A stretch of DNA of 64,000 bases from Hyphomicrobiales bacterium (GCA_900465915.1 UBKJ01000011.1:1-64000); one strand, 5' to 3'; numbered from the stretch's first letter, positions 8,241 through 17,166 are shown. Translations and numbers: made by a program. The notes: generated from the letters alone by a model not told the origin.

Positions 8241-8267
8241 TTGACGCGTCCGAAGGGCGGATATTCC
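8241..8267 (-). promoter_or_regulatory. candidate ECF-sigma promoter of the luxR-type gene
   Basis: GGAATATC (8267-8260), 13 bases, then CGTCAA (8246-8241) on the minus strand, 36 bases before the ATG at 8205. Box content and spacing equal those before msrB and before the ECF gene. Confidence 0.65.
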
Positions 8268-8306
8268 AGCGATCCGAAGATTTTTGTCGGTGCGCTCGCC
8301 GTTCCG

Positions 8307-9089
8307 TCACGTCCGGCTCAGAGACTGCCGCCGCACCTCGTTGGCGAGGACATGCAGCTTCTCGGCGGGGGCCGGGCCGACCAGGCTGTAGCCGAGGCCG
8401 TCGTCGGCCCAGGCGTAGCCGTTGACGTCCCCCTCGCGCTGGGGCGACATCGGCATGTCCCTGTCCTGCTCCCTCGCCATCGGGCGCGCCAGGACGATCA
8501 GCCTCAGGCCGCGGTCGTCGTCATACATGAGCAGGGCGGCGGCCCCGTGATCGGTCGGGACGACGCGCCCGCCCATGAAGCGATAGCCCGATACGGCGAG
8601 ATCGGGAATGGCGACCGGCCGGCCGATGCTTTGCCGCATCCATGCCGCCAGCGTCCGCCGGTCGGCGGCGCGGATCTCGACCGGCCGCGCCCCGTCGCGC
8701 GCATAGACCGCATAGCTGGCGGCGGCCTCGCGCGCCAGCGCCGTGCGCCCGCCGGCGTAAAGGCCCGTATCGCGCGCGATCCACCCGCCGACCCCGCCGA
8801 GGCAAACGAGGACCGCCGCGGCCGCAACCGACGCCCATCGCGGTAAGGGCCGCGGCCGGCGCCGCTCCTCGATCATGCGCGAGAGGGTCAGCTCCACCGG
8901 CAATGGCTCTTCGGCGACCGGCCCGTAGAGCGACTGGAGCAGCGCGCGCTGCTCGGCATAGCCCGTGACGCGGCGCGCCACGTCGGGATGCGCGTCCAGA
9001 TAGGCGGAGACCTCGGCGCGCCGGCCGGCGTCGAGGCGGCCGTCGACGAAACGGTTGAGATCGTCTTCGGTGATGGGGAGGGACTTCAT
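8307..9089 (-). CDS. transmembrane anti-sigma factor
   Basis: The 260-residue protein has an N-terminal cytoplasmic helical region (about 1-80; DDLNRFVDGRLD is typical of anti-sigma N termini), a single membrane segment (about 86-106) and a periplasmic domain of about 150 residues. No zinc-binding HxxxCxxC motif is visible, so it is not a ZAS-type anti-sigma. The ATG overlaps the stop of the ECF sigma gene (ATGA), the usual arrangement for a cognate pair. The periplasmic part would be the sensor for envelope signals, perhaps oxidative given the msr operon that shares its promoter class. Confidence 0.85.
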   Translation of the reverse strand: MKSLPITEDDLNRFVDGRLDAGRRAEVSAYLDAHPDVARRVTGYAEQRALLQSLYGPVAEEPLPVELTLSRMIEERRRPRPLPRWASVAAAAVLVCLGGVGGWIARDTGLYAGGRTALAREAAASYAVYARDGARPVEIRAADRRTLAAWMRQSIGRPVAIPDLAVSGYRFMGGRVVPTDHGAAALLMYDDDRGLRLIVLARPMAREQDRDMPMSPQREGDVNGYAWADDGLGYSLVGPAPAEKLHVLANEVRRQSLSRT

Positions 9090-9622
9090 TTGACGCTCCG
9101 AAGATGATGCTGGCGGGAGGAGCCCGTTTCGTCCGGGCCGCCCGACATCAGTTTGAAAAGCCGATCCCGCGCGCGCGACAGGCGCGACATGACGGTGCCG
9201 ACGGGAACGCCGAGCACCGACGCCACGTCGGCGTAAGAAAGCTCCTCGACGGCGACCAGCAGCAGCACGGCGCGCTGGTCCTCGCTCAGTTGCGCCAGGC
9301 CGGCGAGAAGGTCGCGATACCGCAGCCGGTCCTCCTGCGGCGCGTCCACGGCGAAGGCGGCCTCGCCGACGTCGTCAAGCGCGACGTGCCGGGGCCGGCT
9401 CGCCATGCGGCGCAGCCGCGTTATGGCCAGATTGTGCAGGATGGCGAACAGCCAGGGACGCACGTCCTCGTCGTTCCTGCGCTGATGCCAGCGGCTGACC
9501 GCCCGTTCGAGGCAATCCTGGACGAGATCGTCGGCGGCCGTGCGATCGTGCGACAGCGCCCACGCATATCGGCGCAGCGCCGGAACGACCGGCTCGATCA
9601 AACGCTCCATGGTGCTGGCCAT
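9086..9622 (-). CDS. ECF-family RNA polymerase sigma factor
   Basis: A 178-residue two-domain sigma factor. Region 2 is visible as DDLVQDCLERAVSRW and RPWLFAILHN, and region 4 as LSYADVASVLGVPVGTVMSRLSRARDRL (in two blocks of the helix-turn-helix). There is no sigma region 1 or 3. From memory it resembles groups such as ECF26, but I cannot verify the group. It is coupled to its anti-sigma by ATGA. A candidate autoregulatory promoter (GGAATAAA, 13 bases, CGTCTA) stands 62 bases upstream of the ATG, and two nearby transcription units carry the same boxes. This gives a small predicted regulon: itself, the luxR-type gene and msrB-dipZ-msrA. Confidence 0.93.
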   Translation of the reverse strand: MASTMERLIEPVVPALRRYAWALSHDRTAADDLVQDCLERAVSRWHQRRNDEDVRPWLFAILHNLAITRLRRMASRPRHVALDDVGEAAFAVDAPQEDRLRYRDLLAGLAQLSEDQRAVLLLVAVEELSYADVASVLGVPVGTVMSRLSRARDRLFKLMSGGPDETGSSRQHHLRSVK

Positions 9623-9684
9623 ACCGTCCTCTCCTGGCGAAGGCGCTCCCGGCGCATGGAGTCATGATGGAGGCGCATAAGGCC

Positions 9685-9711
9685 TAGACGCTCGGGGAGG
9701 AAATTTATTCC
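9685..9711 (-). promoter_or_regulatory. candidate autoregulatory ECF promoter
   Basis: GGAATAAA (9711-9704), 13 bases, then CGTCTA (9690-9685) on the minus strand, 62 bases before the sigma gene. It is the reference copy of the motif also found at 8267-8241 and 3698-3672. Confidence 0.72.
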
Positions 9712-9800
9712 AGCCCCGCGCAGCGATATTTATCGCGCGCCGCGATCACGGCCAGAATGACGCATCGCTTTCCAATGGCAAGACCGTTCGACGGCCCGCT

Positions 9801-10421
9801 CTAGAGAAGAACGCGAATCCCGCTTCTCAACAGCGTCCAGACGGCCATCCCGACCATGGCGAAACCGGCCATCTTGTTGGTGAGCGACAATGTCCGGTCG
9901 CCCAGATATCCCCTGACGTTCGATATGGTTCCGCTCAGGACCACCCACCACGCCATCGAGCCGACGAACACGCCGACGACGAGCTCGGGCCGGGTCGCAG
10001 GGCCGGATATAGCGTGAAAGGCGGCGAACAGCAGCAGGATCGTCAACGGGTTCACGGCTCCCAGCCCGATCGCCGTCATGTAGAACCGCGGAAACCCGGC
10101 CGCCCCGGCCTCGGCGCGGCGCACGAGGCGGATCGGCCGCCGGAAGGTGCGGAGCGCCAGCCAGAGCAGCAAACCCGCCGACGCGACGCCGAAAATCCTC
10201 ATATTCGCCTCCAGCCAGGGCCGCGCGATGACGTCGAAGCCGGCGAATATCATGGCGCTGTAGAGCAGATGGATCGTCGCCGCCCCGAGCCCCGTGGCGA
10301 TCCCCGCCGAAAAGCCGTCCGCAAGCGTTCTCTGGATGCACAAGGCGCCCATCGGCCCGATCGGCGCGGCGACCGTCATGCCGACCATCACTCCTGAGAT
10401 CACGAATTGCAAAGTCGCCAT
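9801..10421 (-). CDS. LysE/RhtB-type exporter
   Basis: A 206-residue hydrophobic protein with about six membrane helices. The family N-terminal signature is seen as APIGPMGALCIQRTLADG followed by GLGAATIHLLYS, and the NPLTILLLFAAF block lies mid-protein. LysE-family carriers export amino acids or related small metabolites across the inner membrane; the substrate cannot be told. The ATG at 10421 has GAGGG seven bases upstream; the longer in-frame extension to 10547 would add 42 residues that do not resemble the family. It lies between the ECF operon and the divergent EAL gene without overlap, so it is probably transcribed alone. Confidence 0.86.
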   Translation of the reverse strand: MATLQFVISGVMVGMTVAAPIGPMGALCIQRTLADGFSAGIATGLGAATIHLLYSAMIFAGFDVIARPWLEANMRIFGVASAGLLLWLALRTFRRPIRLVRRAEAGAAGFPRFYMTAIGLGAVNPLTILLLFAAFHAISGPATRPELVVGVFVGSMAWWVVLSGTISNVRGYLGDRTLSLTNKMAGFAMVGMAVWTLLRSGIRVLL

Positions 10422-10591
10422 TTCGTCGCCCTCGGCAAGGGCGAAGAATGACACAGCGGCGGCTCCGGCATATCCCCGCAGATGCAGGGAGGAAAACCTC
10501 CACCCGACGAGGCGGAAAGCCGCCTGCTTCATGTCACAGGGGCGCAAAAAACTTTGTAAAAAATTATCGACCGCATGTTATTGAACGATCC

Positions 10592-10617
10592 GAAACTCTT
10601 TTTTCAAAAAGAGTTTC
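10592..10617. repeat. 26-base perfect palindrome in the intergenic region
   Basis: GAAACTCTTTTT at 10592-10603 pairs perfectly with AAAAAGAGTTTC at 10606-10617 around a two-base apex. It sits between the divergent LysE-type and GGDEF-EAL genes, 74 bases before the latter. It could be an operator or a leader hairpin. A second small inverted repeat (AGGCGG / CCGCCT) lies near 10510-10525. Confidence 0.55.
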
Positions 10618-10690
10618 TCAATTCAGGGACCGCTTAACTATCGCAGGATCAGAGAGCTTCCAATATGAGCGCGAGATTGGTGTAGACCCT

Positions 10691-13099
10691 ATGACAGCTC
10701 TTCTCGTCTTGCAGATAATCGCGCTGTCCCTGTTCCCGCTTTATTTCACAACGCTCCGCGCGCCGATCCGGCAGTTTCATTTCTATGTCTATATCGCGCT
10801 GATCTTGCTCATCGGCGGCTTCATGGGAAACGTCTATTCCCTGCCGCTTGCCGACGGCGTCGTCGTCTCCGGCGGCAATCTCTGCTACGCGGCCTTCATG
10901 ATGGCGTCGGTCATGTTCGTCTGGGTGGAGCGCGACGCCTTCATCCTCCGGCATCTCGTGCGGCTGGTGGTCCTCGTCGACGTCTTCAACATCGTCTTTT
11001 CCTACCTGGCCTATTCGATCCTGAAAACCGACGGCGTATTGAACCCGCAGGGCGTGCCGCCGGCGGTGTTTCAGATCTCGACGCCGCTGATCGCGCTCGG
11101 CGGCCTCCTCATCATCCTGGAGCTTCTGCTGCTGCTGGCCATCTTCGAGACGACGAAGGCCCGCGTGGGATCGCTCCTCGGCGCGGCGGCGGCCTATATC
11201 CTGTCCTTCGTGCTGGTCCTCGTGCTGGACGGCGTCGTCTATCCGTTCATCGCCTTCGGGATCGACGCCCATATCGTAACCATCGTCATCGGCGGACTGA
11301 CCGGAAAGGTGCTGACGGCGGTGGCGTTCAGCGTCCCGCTGGCCCTGTTCATGCTGTGGCGGCGGCAGGCCTTCGTCGATTACCTGCACAGCGACACGCT
11401 CCGCTGGCGTCTCCTGGCGACGAGCAGCGCCGATCTCATCAAGGAGATGGCCAGCAAGGAGGAGGACGTCCGGCGCGGCGACGTCGTGTTCAAGAACTCC
11501 ACCGAGGGCCTCGCGATCGTCGATCGCGCCGGCGCGATCATCAAGGCCAACGCCGCCTTCCAGAAACTGCTGGGGATCGATGCGCGAAGCGCGAGCGCCG
11601 CCAAGCTTGCGAACGCGTTCTGGCTGGAGAACCGGCCCCTCCATCCGCCGCAGGACCCGAAGACAAGGTGGCGCAACGAGGTCATGTTCGGGCGCGACCG
11701 CAAGCAGGCCGGCATCCTCTCCATCACGCCGGTCGGGGACGGCGCCGAGAGCGACGGCATCTACGTCTATTCGCTGACCGACATCACCGAACAGAAGGAA
11801 GCGCAGGACCGGCTCGAATATGTGGCCATGCACGACCAACTCACCGGCCTGCCCAACCGGCGTTTTCTCGACCAGTATCTGAGCGGCCTCCGGGGTGAAT
11901 CCTTCGCGCTGGTCGCCATCGACCTCGACCATTTCAGGGAGGTCAACGACAGCTACGGCGTCCGCGCCGGCGACCGTATCCTGCAGGTGACCAGCGAGCG
12001 GCTGGAGGCGATCCGAAAGGAGCGCCTCGGGCCGGACGACATATTGTGCCATTTCGGCGTCGACGCCTTCGCCCTCGTTCTCCGCGCCCGCGACAGCCGC
12101 CTCGTCGAAAGCGTTCTCGATACGGTGCAGCACGCCGTCAAGCAGACCATCCGCATCGACGATACTCTGGACGTGTTCACCTCCGCGACCATCGGCGTGA
12201 GCTATCAGGGCGGCGACGGAAAGGGCGACGCCCTGCTCGAAGCGAACGCGGCGCTCTATGACGCGAAACACAAGCGGCGCGGCTCCATAAGCGTCTATCA
12301 GGAGGGCCTGACCGCCGAGAACCAGAAGCGGATGAAGCTCGGCGTCAGGCTCAAGAGCGCGCTCGCCAACAACGAAATCACGGTCCACTACCAGCCGCAA
12401 TTCGACGCCGTTACCCGCCGATTGCACGGCGTCGAGGCCCTCGCCCGCTGGACCGACGTGGAATTCGGCGTGGTTTCGCCGGGCGATTTCATTCCGGTGG
12501 CGGAGGCGACCGGCCTCATCGAAAGCCTTGGCGAATATGTCCTCGAACGCGCCTGCCTGGACGGGCGGGAATGGCTGCAAAACGGATATTCCCCCATCAC
12601 CGTGTCGGTGAACGTATCGGCGCACCAGCTCCGTTTCGGGCGCTTCCTGTCCGTCCTGCCGCAAATGCTGGCGAAAACCGGCTTCCCGGCCCGGCAGCTC
12701 GAAATCGAGATCACCGAATCCTCCTATATAGAGCGCGAGAAAGAGGTGACGCCCTTGCTGCGCGAACTGAAGAAAATGGGCGTCGGCATCGCCATCGACG
12801 ATTTCGGCACGGGCTATTCGTCCCTCGCCTATCTGCGGGACATGCCCTGCGACTGCATCAAGATCGACCGCAGCTTCATCACCGAAATTCCCGGCGACGC
12901 CAAACAATGCACCCTGACAGCGGCGATCATCAAGCTCGCCAAGGGCATGTCCTTCAAGGTGGTGGCCGAGGGGGTCGAATCCACGGAGCAACTGGACTTC
13001 CTGGCCACTCAAGGATGCGACGTGGTTCAGGGCTATTATTTCTCGCCCGCTTTGCCAAAGACCGAGCTGGGAACGCTGTTGGCCCGCGCCGACGCGTGA
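10691..13099 (+). CDS. membrane PAS-GGDEF-EAL protein, probable c-di-GMP phosphodiesterase
   Basis: The 802-residue protein starts with about seven membrane helices (MASE-like sensor, residues 1-225), then a PAS-type domain (about 260-370), GGDEF (about 385-550) and EAL (about 565-800). The GGDEF signature is changed to FGVDAF, so cyclase activity is unlikely. EAL residues are intact: GVEALARW, NVSAHQL, EIEITES, AIDDFGTGYSSL, IKIDRSF, VAEGVES and QGYYFSPAL. It should therefore hydrolyse c-di-GMP to pGpG, with the GGDEF part perhaps regulatory. I start at the ATG at 10691, which begins the membrane domain; the open frame extends 81 codons upstream through the intergenic palindrome, which is not protein-like. 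It could tune the c-di-GMP-responsive exopolysaccharide synthase encoded at 35.6-37.8 kb. Confidence 0.9.
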   Translation: MTALLVLQIIALSLFPLYFTTLRAPIRQFHFYVYIALILLIGGFMGNVYSLPLADGVVVSGGNLCYAAFMMASVMFVWVERDAFILRHLVRLVVLVDVFNIVFSYLAYSILKTDGVLNPQGVPPAVFQISTPLIALGGLLIILELLLLLAIFETTKARVGSLLGAAAAYILSFVLVLVLDGVVYPFIAFGIDAHIVTIVIGGLTGKVLTAVAFSVPLALFMLWRRQAFVDYLHSDTLRWRLLATSSADLIKEMASKEEDVRRGDVVFKNSTEGLAIVDRAGAIIKANAAFQKLLGIDARSASAAKLANAFWLENRPLHPPQDPKTRWRNEVMFGRDRKQAGILSITPVGDGAESDGIYVYSLTDITEQKEAQDRLEYVAMHDQLTGLPNRRFLDQYLSGLRGESFALVAIDLDHFREVNDSYGVRAGDRILQVTSERLEAIRKERLGPDDILCHFGVDAFALVLRARDSRLVESVLDTVQHAVKQTIRIDDTLDVFTSATIGVSYQGGDGKGDALLEANAALYDAKHKRRGSISVYQEGLTAENQKRMKLGVRLKSALANNEITVHYQPQFDAVTRRLHGVEALARWTDVEFGVVSPGDFIPVAEATGLIESLGEYVLERACLDGREWLQNGYSPITVSVNVSAHQLRFGRFLSVLPQMLAKTGFPARQLEIEITESSYIEREKEVTPLLRELKKMGVGIAIDDFGTGYSSLAYLRDMPCDCIKIDRSFITEIPGDAKQCTLTAAIIKLAKGMSFKVVAEGVESTEQLDFLATQGCDVVQGYYFSPALPKTELGTLLARADA

Positions 13100-13176
13100 C
13101 GTCCGAGCCCGCGCTCGACAGAGTTGTTCCCGACTGGATTCTTGAGCAGCCCGGCGTTTCAACGGCCGATTAAGCC

Positions 13177-14649
13177 TCAGCCGCCGTCACCCGTGACGGC
13201 GAACCCGTCGGACACCCGCACGATCCGAAACGGAACCGGGCCAAAGCGCGCGATGTCGTCGGCGTTCGTGGCGTTGCGGATGAAGCGGGACGGCCGCGCG
13301 CTGAGGGTCAGCAGGTCGTCTCCGTCTTCGAGTTCGATCTCGCCCTTGAAGGCCAGCAATCGACGCCCGGAATAGGCGAACAGCTTTCGATGGCGCAGGA
13401 CGGCTATATGCTTCCGCGCGCTCGACAATTCCCACTCGATCCGCCGGCGCGACGGCGGCAGGTCGGCGGCGATGACGATCTCGAACATGCCTCGGGCTCG
13501 CGTCGCCTTGATAAAGACCGCCGTCGAGCCGGCCTGCCCTGCTCCGGTTTCTCGCCGCGATAGGTCGGCGCGCCAGATTCGCTCCGGCTCAACCTCGACG
13601 GAGCCTTTGCCCCGGCGCAGCCGAACCTGCTTGTAGACGCCCCGCGCCGCCGCCGAGAGAAAATTGAAATCCGACCTCGGCTTGCATTCGAGCAAGGCCA
13701 GCCTGCCGGCGAGGCCGAGCGCGTCGGCCTCTTCGACAAGCCGCGCCATGAAGTCGTCCGGGATCGGCGCGCCGATCTCTTCGGCCAGATAGGAAAGCGC
13801 CGATGCGGCGGGAACCAGAACCCGCCGGGCCTTGAGGGTTTGCAGAAGCGTCGGCCAGTCGACGCCGCCGGCGCGGACGCAACTGTCGATATCGCAGAGC
13901 CAGTCGCTATGCGCATGCGCGTCGAGCGCGCCATGCGCTATGGCGAGCGCGATGCGATCGGACGGGGACGGCGCCCGCGCGGCGACGCCCGACAGGCCGA
14001 CCTCCACCGACCGCGCCCAGAGATTTTCGTCGTCCTCTTCGCTCGCATGAACGGGATGATAGGCCACGGCGTGAACGTCGATGTCGCCGAAGTCGCCTTT
14101 CTGGAAATTCATCGCGCGATATGCGGGCGCGCGGTCCTTGAGCCGCTGGGCCCCCGCGCCGCTGGTCGCCTGCCAGCCCGCGTCGAGAAGAAGGCCGAAG
14201 GCGGCGCGCATGTCCGATCGCCGCAGCAGAATGTCGATATCGTGCGAGACGCGCCCCCTTTGCGCGCCTGGTTCGAGCGCCACGCGGCTCGCGCCCTTCA
14301 GCAGCATGAATTCCATGCCGGCGGCGTTGAGCAGGACGAGCGCTTCCGTCGAATCGCGCAGGGCTAGCCGCGAGCGGCTCCACAGCAGCCGCTGCAGGCC
14401 GACGAGCCGGGGATGCGCGGGGCTGGACGCCAATTGCTTGCCGAACCGTTCGGAGAGGGCCGCCAGCAGCCTTTGCTCGGGGAAGGTCACGTCGTCGAGA
14501 TCATGGGCGGAAAGCCAGGCGAGGCCGTCGCGCAGCGCCTTTTCCCGATCCGTATTCAGCACCGCCCCGAGCAGCAAGGCGAGGTCGCCTTTCGGCCACG
14601 CCCAGCCGTAGTCGGGAAAACGGCGTCCGATGGTTCGGGGCCGGCTCAC
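13177..14649 (-). CDS. nucleotidyltransferase-fold protein of the PqqD/HPr-kinase-like cluster
   Basis: The 490-residue product shows the nucleotidyltransferase-fold pattern MLLKGAS ... SHDIDILLRR (about residues 105-140), as in the uncharacterised NTP_transf_5-like family found beside glycosyltransferases and peptide-modifying genes. The C-terminal third looks like a separate beta-rich domain. I begin at the GTG at 14649, which overlaps the upstream glycosyltransferase stop (GTGA) and has AGGG a few bases ahead; longer frames run into that gene in another frame. It is the last gene of a five-gene unit. It may transfer a nucleotide or nucleotide-sugar moiety; the acceptor is unknown. Confidence 0.75.
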   Translation of the reverse strand: MSRPRTIGRRFPDYGWAWPKGDLALLLGAVLNTDREKALRDGLAWLSAHDLDDVTFPEQRLLAALSERFGKQLASSPAHPRLVGLQRLLWSRSRLALRDSTEALVLLNAAGMEFMLLKGASRVALEPGAQRGRVSHDIDILLRRSDMRAAFGLLLDAGWQATSGAGAQRLKDRAPAYRAMNFQKGDFGDIDVHAVAYHPVHASEEDDENLWARSVEVGLSGVAARAPSPSDRIALAIAHGALDAHAHSDWLCDIDSCVRAGGVDWPTLLQTLKARRVLVPAASALSYLAEEIGAPIPDDFMARLVEEADALGLAGRLALLECKPRSDFNFLSAAARGVYKQVRLRRGKGSVEVEPERIWRADLSRRETGAGQAGSTAVFIKATRARGMFEIVIAADLPPSRRRIEWELSSARKHIAVLRHRKLFAYSGRRLLAFKGEIELEDGDDLLTLSARPSRFIRNATNADDIARFGPVPFRIVRVSDGFAVTGDGG

Positions 14650-15311
14650 CTCAGCGCGCCCTTGCGCCGCTGCAGCGCCAGCCAGGCGACGCGCGCATAG
14701 CCCCGGTCCCGTTCCGCGGACCGTCCGTAGGACAGGCTGCCGGGACGGATGCGCCGCATGGCGTGGACCGCCTCCAGCATGTCCATCCGCAATCCGAGAT
14801 GGCGGCCGCGCGCCAGCCAGTCGATCATCTCGCCGCGCCCGCCTGGCGGGTCGACGACGTCTCCGATCTTCAGGGCTTGCTCCGTGCGGGCCGTCATGGT
14901 CGTGCGGGTCCAGCCGGGACCGACGGTCTCCGCGCCGGTTGGAACGCCGTCGTCGCGAAAGGTCCGCAGATGGCTGAAGACGAAATCGCAGGCCGGGTGT
15001 TCGGCCAGATGCGCCAGTTGCTCCGCCATTTTGTCGGGCAGCCAGAGATCGTCGGCGTCGAGCGAGGCGAATATCGGCAAGGACACATGCCGCATCGCCG
15101 CGGTCATCGCCGCCCCGGCGCCGCCGTTGCTCTGGCGAAAAAGCCGGACGCGCGCGTCGCAGGCCGCGGCGATTTCGGCGGTGCGGTCGGTCGAGCCGTC
15201 GTCGACCACCACGATCTCGGCCGGCGGAACGGTCTGCCGCAGCACGGATTCGATGGCCGCGGCGATGGTCGGCTCGGCGTTGAAGGCGGGAATGACTACG
15301 GAATAGTCCAT
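14646..15311 (-). CDS. family 2 glycosyltransferase
   Basis: A 221-residue GT-A fold enzyme with the N terminus VVIPAFNAEPTIAAAIESVL, the nucleotide-binding VVDDGSTD motif and the metal-binding region SLDADDLW (DxDD). It is short for the family, little more than the catalytic core, and has no membrane segment. It lies four bases after the preceding glycosyltransferase and overlaps the nucleotidyltransferase gene. Donor and acceptor are unknown; in this cluster it probably acts on the product handled by the PqqD-like and kinase-like proteins. Confidence 0.85.
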   Translation of the reverse strand: MDYSVVIPAFNAEPTIAAAIESVLRQTVPPAEIVVVDDGSTDRTAEIAAACDARVRLFRQSNGGAGAAMTAAMRHVSLPIFASLDADDLWLPDKMAEQLAHLAEHPACDFVFSHLRTFRDDGVPTGAETVGPGWTRTTMTARTEQALKIGDVVDPPGGRGEMIDWLARGRHLGLRMDMLEAVHAMRRIRPGSLSYGRSAERDRGYARVAWLALQRRKGALR

Positions 15312-15314
15312 CGG

Positions 15315-16076
15315 TCACCGGAGAAATTCGTTGGGATGCGTGAAGAGATCCTTGAAGTCGAAGAATTTCGGAATGTCCCGCGCCGTTCTGTTGGCCCTTC
15401 GGCGCTGCGCGGAAAGAAGCAGGGCGCGCATGAAGCCCGATTGCGCCTCCTTGCGGTTTCGCGTTATGCCGCCCTCATGGCGGCGGTAGAGAACGGACAC
15501 GTTGTCGACCAGCCGGTATTTGAGCGGGCTTTCGAAAAAGCGCAAAAGGAAATCCAGGTCCTCGGATTGCGGCAGGCTCTCGTCGAAGCGCCCGATCTCC
15601 GCGATGGCCGACCTGCGGAACATGGCCGTCATCAGCGCGATCCCGTGCACCGTACAGCTTTCGGCGTCGGGCGGCAGCGAGAAGGACGCGTCGTCGATCT
15701 TGGTCGTCCACGTCATCCGCGAGTAGGTCATGGCGAGGTCGGGGTCGTCGCGGAAGAACGGCAATTCGGCGGCGAAACGCCCGGCGACGCATATGTCGTC
15801 GGAATCGAGGAACGTCACCAGTTCCGCGTCGGGATGGATATTGTCCAGGCCGGCGTTGCGGGCCTTCGATATGCCGCCATTCGCCTGCCGCACCAGGCGC
15901 ACCGCCCGGTCCTTTTCGGCGAAGGCCTCCACGACGCTCGCCGTGCGGTCGGTCGAGCCGTCGTCGATCACGACGACGTCGATATCCGCATCGTCGCGCT
16001 GGCGCAGAAGCGAGCGGATCGCGGCGCCGATATAGGCCTCTCGATTATAGGCCGGCATGATGACGCTGACCTTCAT
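15315..16076 (-). CDS. family 2 glycosyltransferase
   Basis: This 253-residue GT2 enzyme begins SVIMPAYNREAYIGAAIRSL and carries VVIDDGSTDRT, FLDSDDI and the acceptor-side ESLPQSEDLDFLLRF motif. The ATG at 16076 overlaps the stop of the HPr-kinase-like gene (ATGA); an apparent longer frame is out-of-phase sequence of that gene. It is similar in its first 60 residues to the next, shorter glycosyltransferase, suggesting paralogy. Soluble; substrate unknown. Confidence 0.87.
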   Translation of the reverse strand: MKVSVIMPAYNREAYIGAAIRSLLRQRDDADIDVVVIDDGSTDRTASVVEAFAEKDRAVRLVRQANGGISKARNAGLDNIHPDAELVTFLDSDDICVAGRFAAELPFFRDDPDLAMTYSRMTWTTKIDDASFSLPPDAESCTVHGIALMTAMFRRSAIAEIGRFDESLPQSEDLDFLLRFFESPLKYRLVDNVSVLYRRHEGGITRNRKEAQSGFMRALLLSAQRRRANRTARDIPKFFDFKDLFTHPNEFLR

Positions 16077-17161
16077 CGCGGCAGTCCCGAAATGAAATTC
16101 CCGATCGTTTCGGCGACCTCCTTGGGATCGGGCCCCAGCTCCAGCCGGTAGGACGGCAGCCTGCGGACGACGTCGCTGAAAAACCGGAAACCGCCTTCGC
16201 GATCGCCGGGCATTTGCTGGATGGAGGACGCCGCCAGCGCGATCATCGCTTCCGAGCGCCCGACCGGCGTGATCCCGCTGCGCGCCTCGCCTGCGACGCG
16301 CGGCAGCAGCAGCGCCCCGATCGTCAGGTTGGACGGAACGGGCGTCTCCGTCACGTCGAAGATGCGGAACTGATGCTTGCCCTGCCAGTTGAGCGGCAGC
16401 TCGGCGGGCAATCGTCGCCCGAGGCCGAGGCGTTGGAAGCCCGCCGGGTCCTGTTTCAGGATCGAGAATATCGGATAGGCTTCGACCCGTTCGCCGATGT
16501 CCAAGAGGACATAGTCGTCGCCGACGCTTTGCAGACCGTGCAGCAGGCTCGCGATGACGGCGCCGGACTTGCCGCTTCCGCCCGCGCCGCCCAGCATCAC
16601 GCCTTTGCCGTCCAGGCCGACGGTTCCGCAATGGGCGAGCCGCTTTCCGGCCTGCGCGTAACGCCAGTGCAGGAACGGCCGCAGCGGCGCGCCCGGCTCC
16701 CAGGGCGGATACTGGCCTGGCCCGCGCATGAGCTGGACCGCCCTATGATCCGAGAGATCATAGATGTGCCAATGATCGAGATCGTAGAAATAGGAGCCCT
16801 GGAGCCCGGCGCGTTCGAGCGTTTCGGATATTCTCTGCGGTTCGTAGAACAGGCTACCGTCCCATCCGATCGGAGGCGGCATGCCGGCGGCTTCGGGGTG
16901 GGCGATCAGGACGTCCATGCCGCCCGGAAGCGGGCCCGCAGGCGTCCTGTCCGTCGCCTGGACGAAATTATGCTCGACCGCATGCGCCATGTCGGGATCG
17001 AAACTGGCGACCCTGACGTCGAGGAAAGGCAGCGAAACCCGGGATTGCGCGGCGGAGGCGATGTCGATCTCCCGGGCTTGCGCCAGCACGGAACGCGCAT
17101 AGTCGACGACGCTTTCGATGGTGATGGAACCCGTTCGCCGCTGCGGCTCCATGGAGAGCAT
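16073..17161 (-). CDS. HPr-kinase-like P-loop protein (HprK-rel type)
   Basis: The 362-residue protein has a P-loop GGAGGSGKS (about residues 190-198) followed by a DDYVLLD acidic strand, the layout of HPr serine kinase C-terminal domains. It lacks the N-terminal domain of true HprK, and no HPr/PTS gene is nearby. Directly upstream is a PqqD-like gene (5-base gap), downstream two glycosyltransferases and a nucleotidyltransferase. Such kinases next to PqqD-like proteins were grouped as HPr-rel-A type systems of unknown function, and relatives phosphorylate lasso peptides. Whether this one phosphorylates a peptide, a sugar or nothing is open. Confidence 0.78.
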   Translation of the reverse strand: MLSMEPQRRTGSITIESVVDYARSVLAQAREIDIASAAQSRVSLPFLDVRVASFDPDMAHAVEHNFVQATDRTPAGPLPGGMDVLIAHPEAAGMPPPIGWDGSLFYEPQRISETLERAGLQGSYFYDLDHWHIYDLSDHRAVQLMRGPGQYPPWEPGAPLRPFLHWRYAQAGKRLAHCGTVGLDGKGVMLGGAGGSGKSGAVIASLLHGLQSVGDDYVLLDIGERVEAYPIFSILKQDPAGFQRLGLGRRLPAELPLNWQGKHQFRIFDVTETPVPSNLTIGALLLPRVAGEARSGITPVGRSEAMIALAASSIQQMPGDREGGFRFFSDVVRRLPSYRLELGPDPKEVAETIGNFISGLPR

Positions 17162-17166
17162 CTCCG

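Noticed and set aside
10649..13162. Minus-strand frame of 837 codons opposite the GGDEF-EAL gene
   Set aside because: Antisense shadow without domain features.
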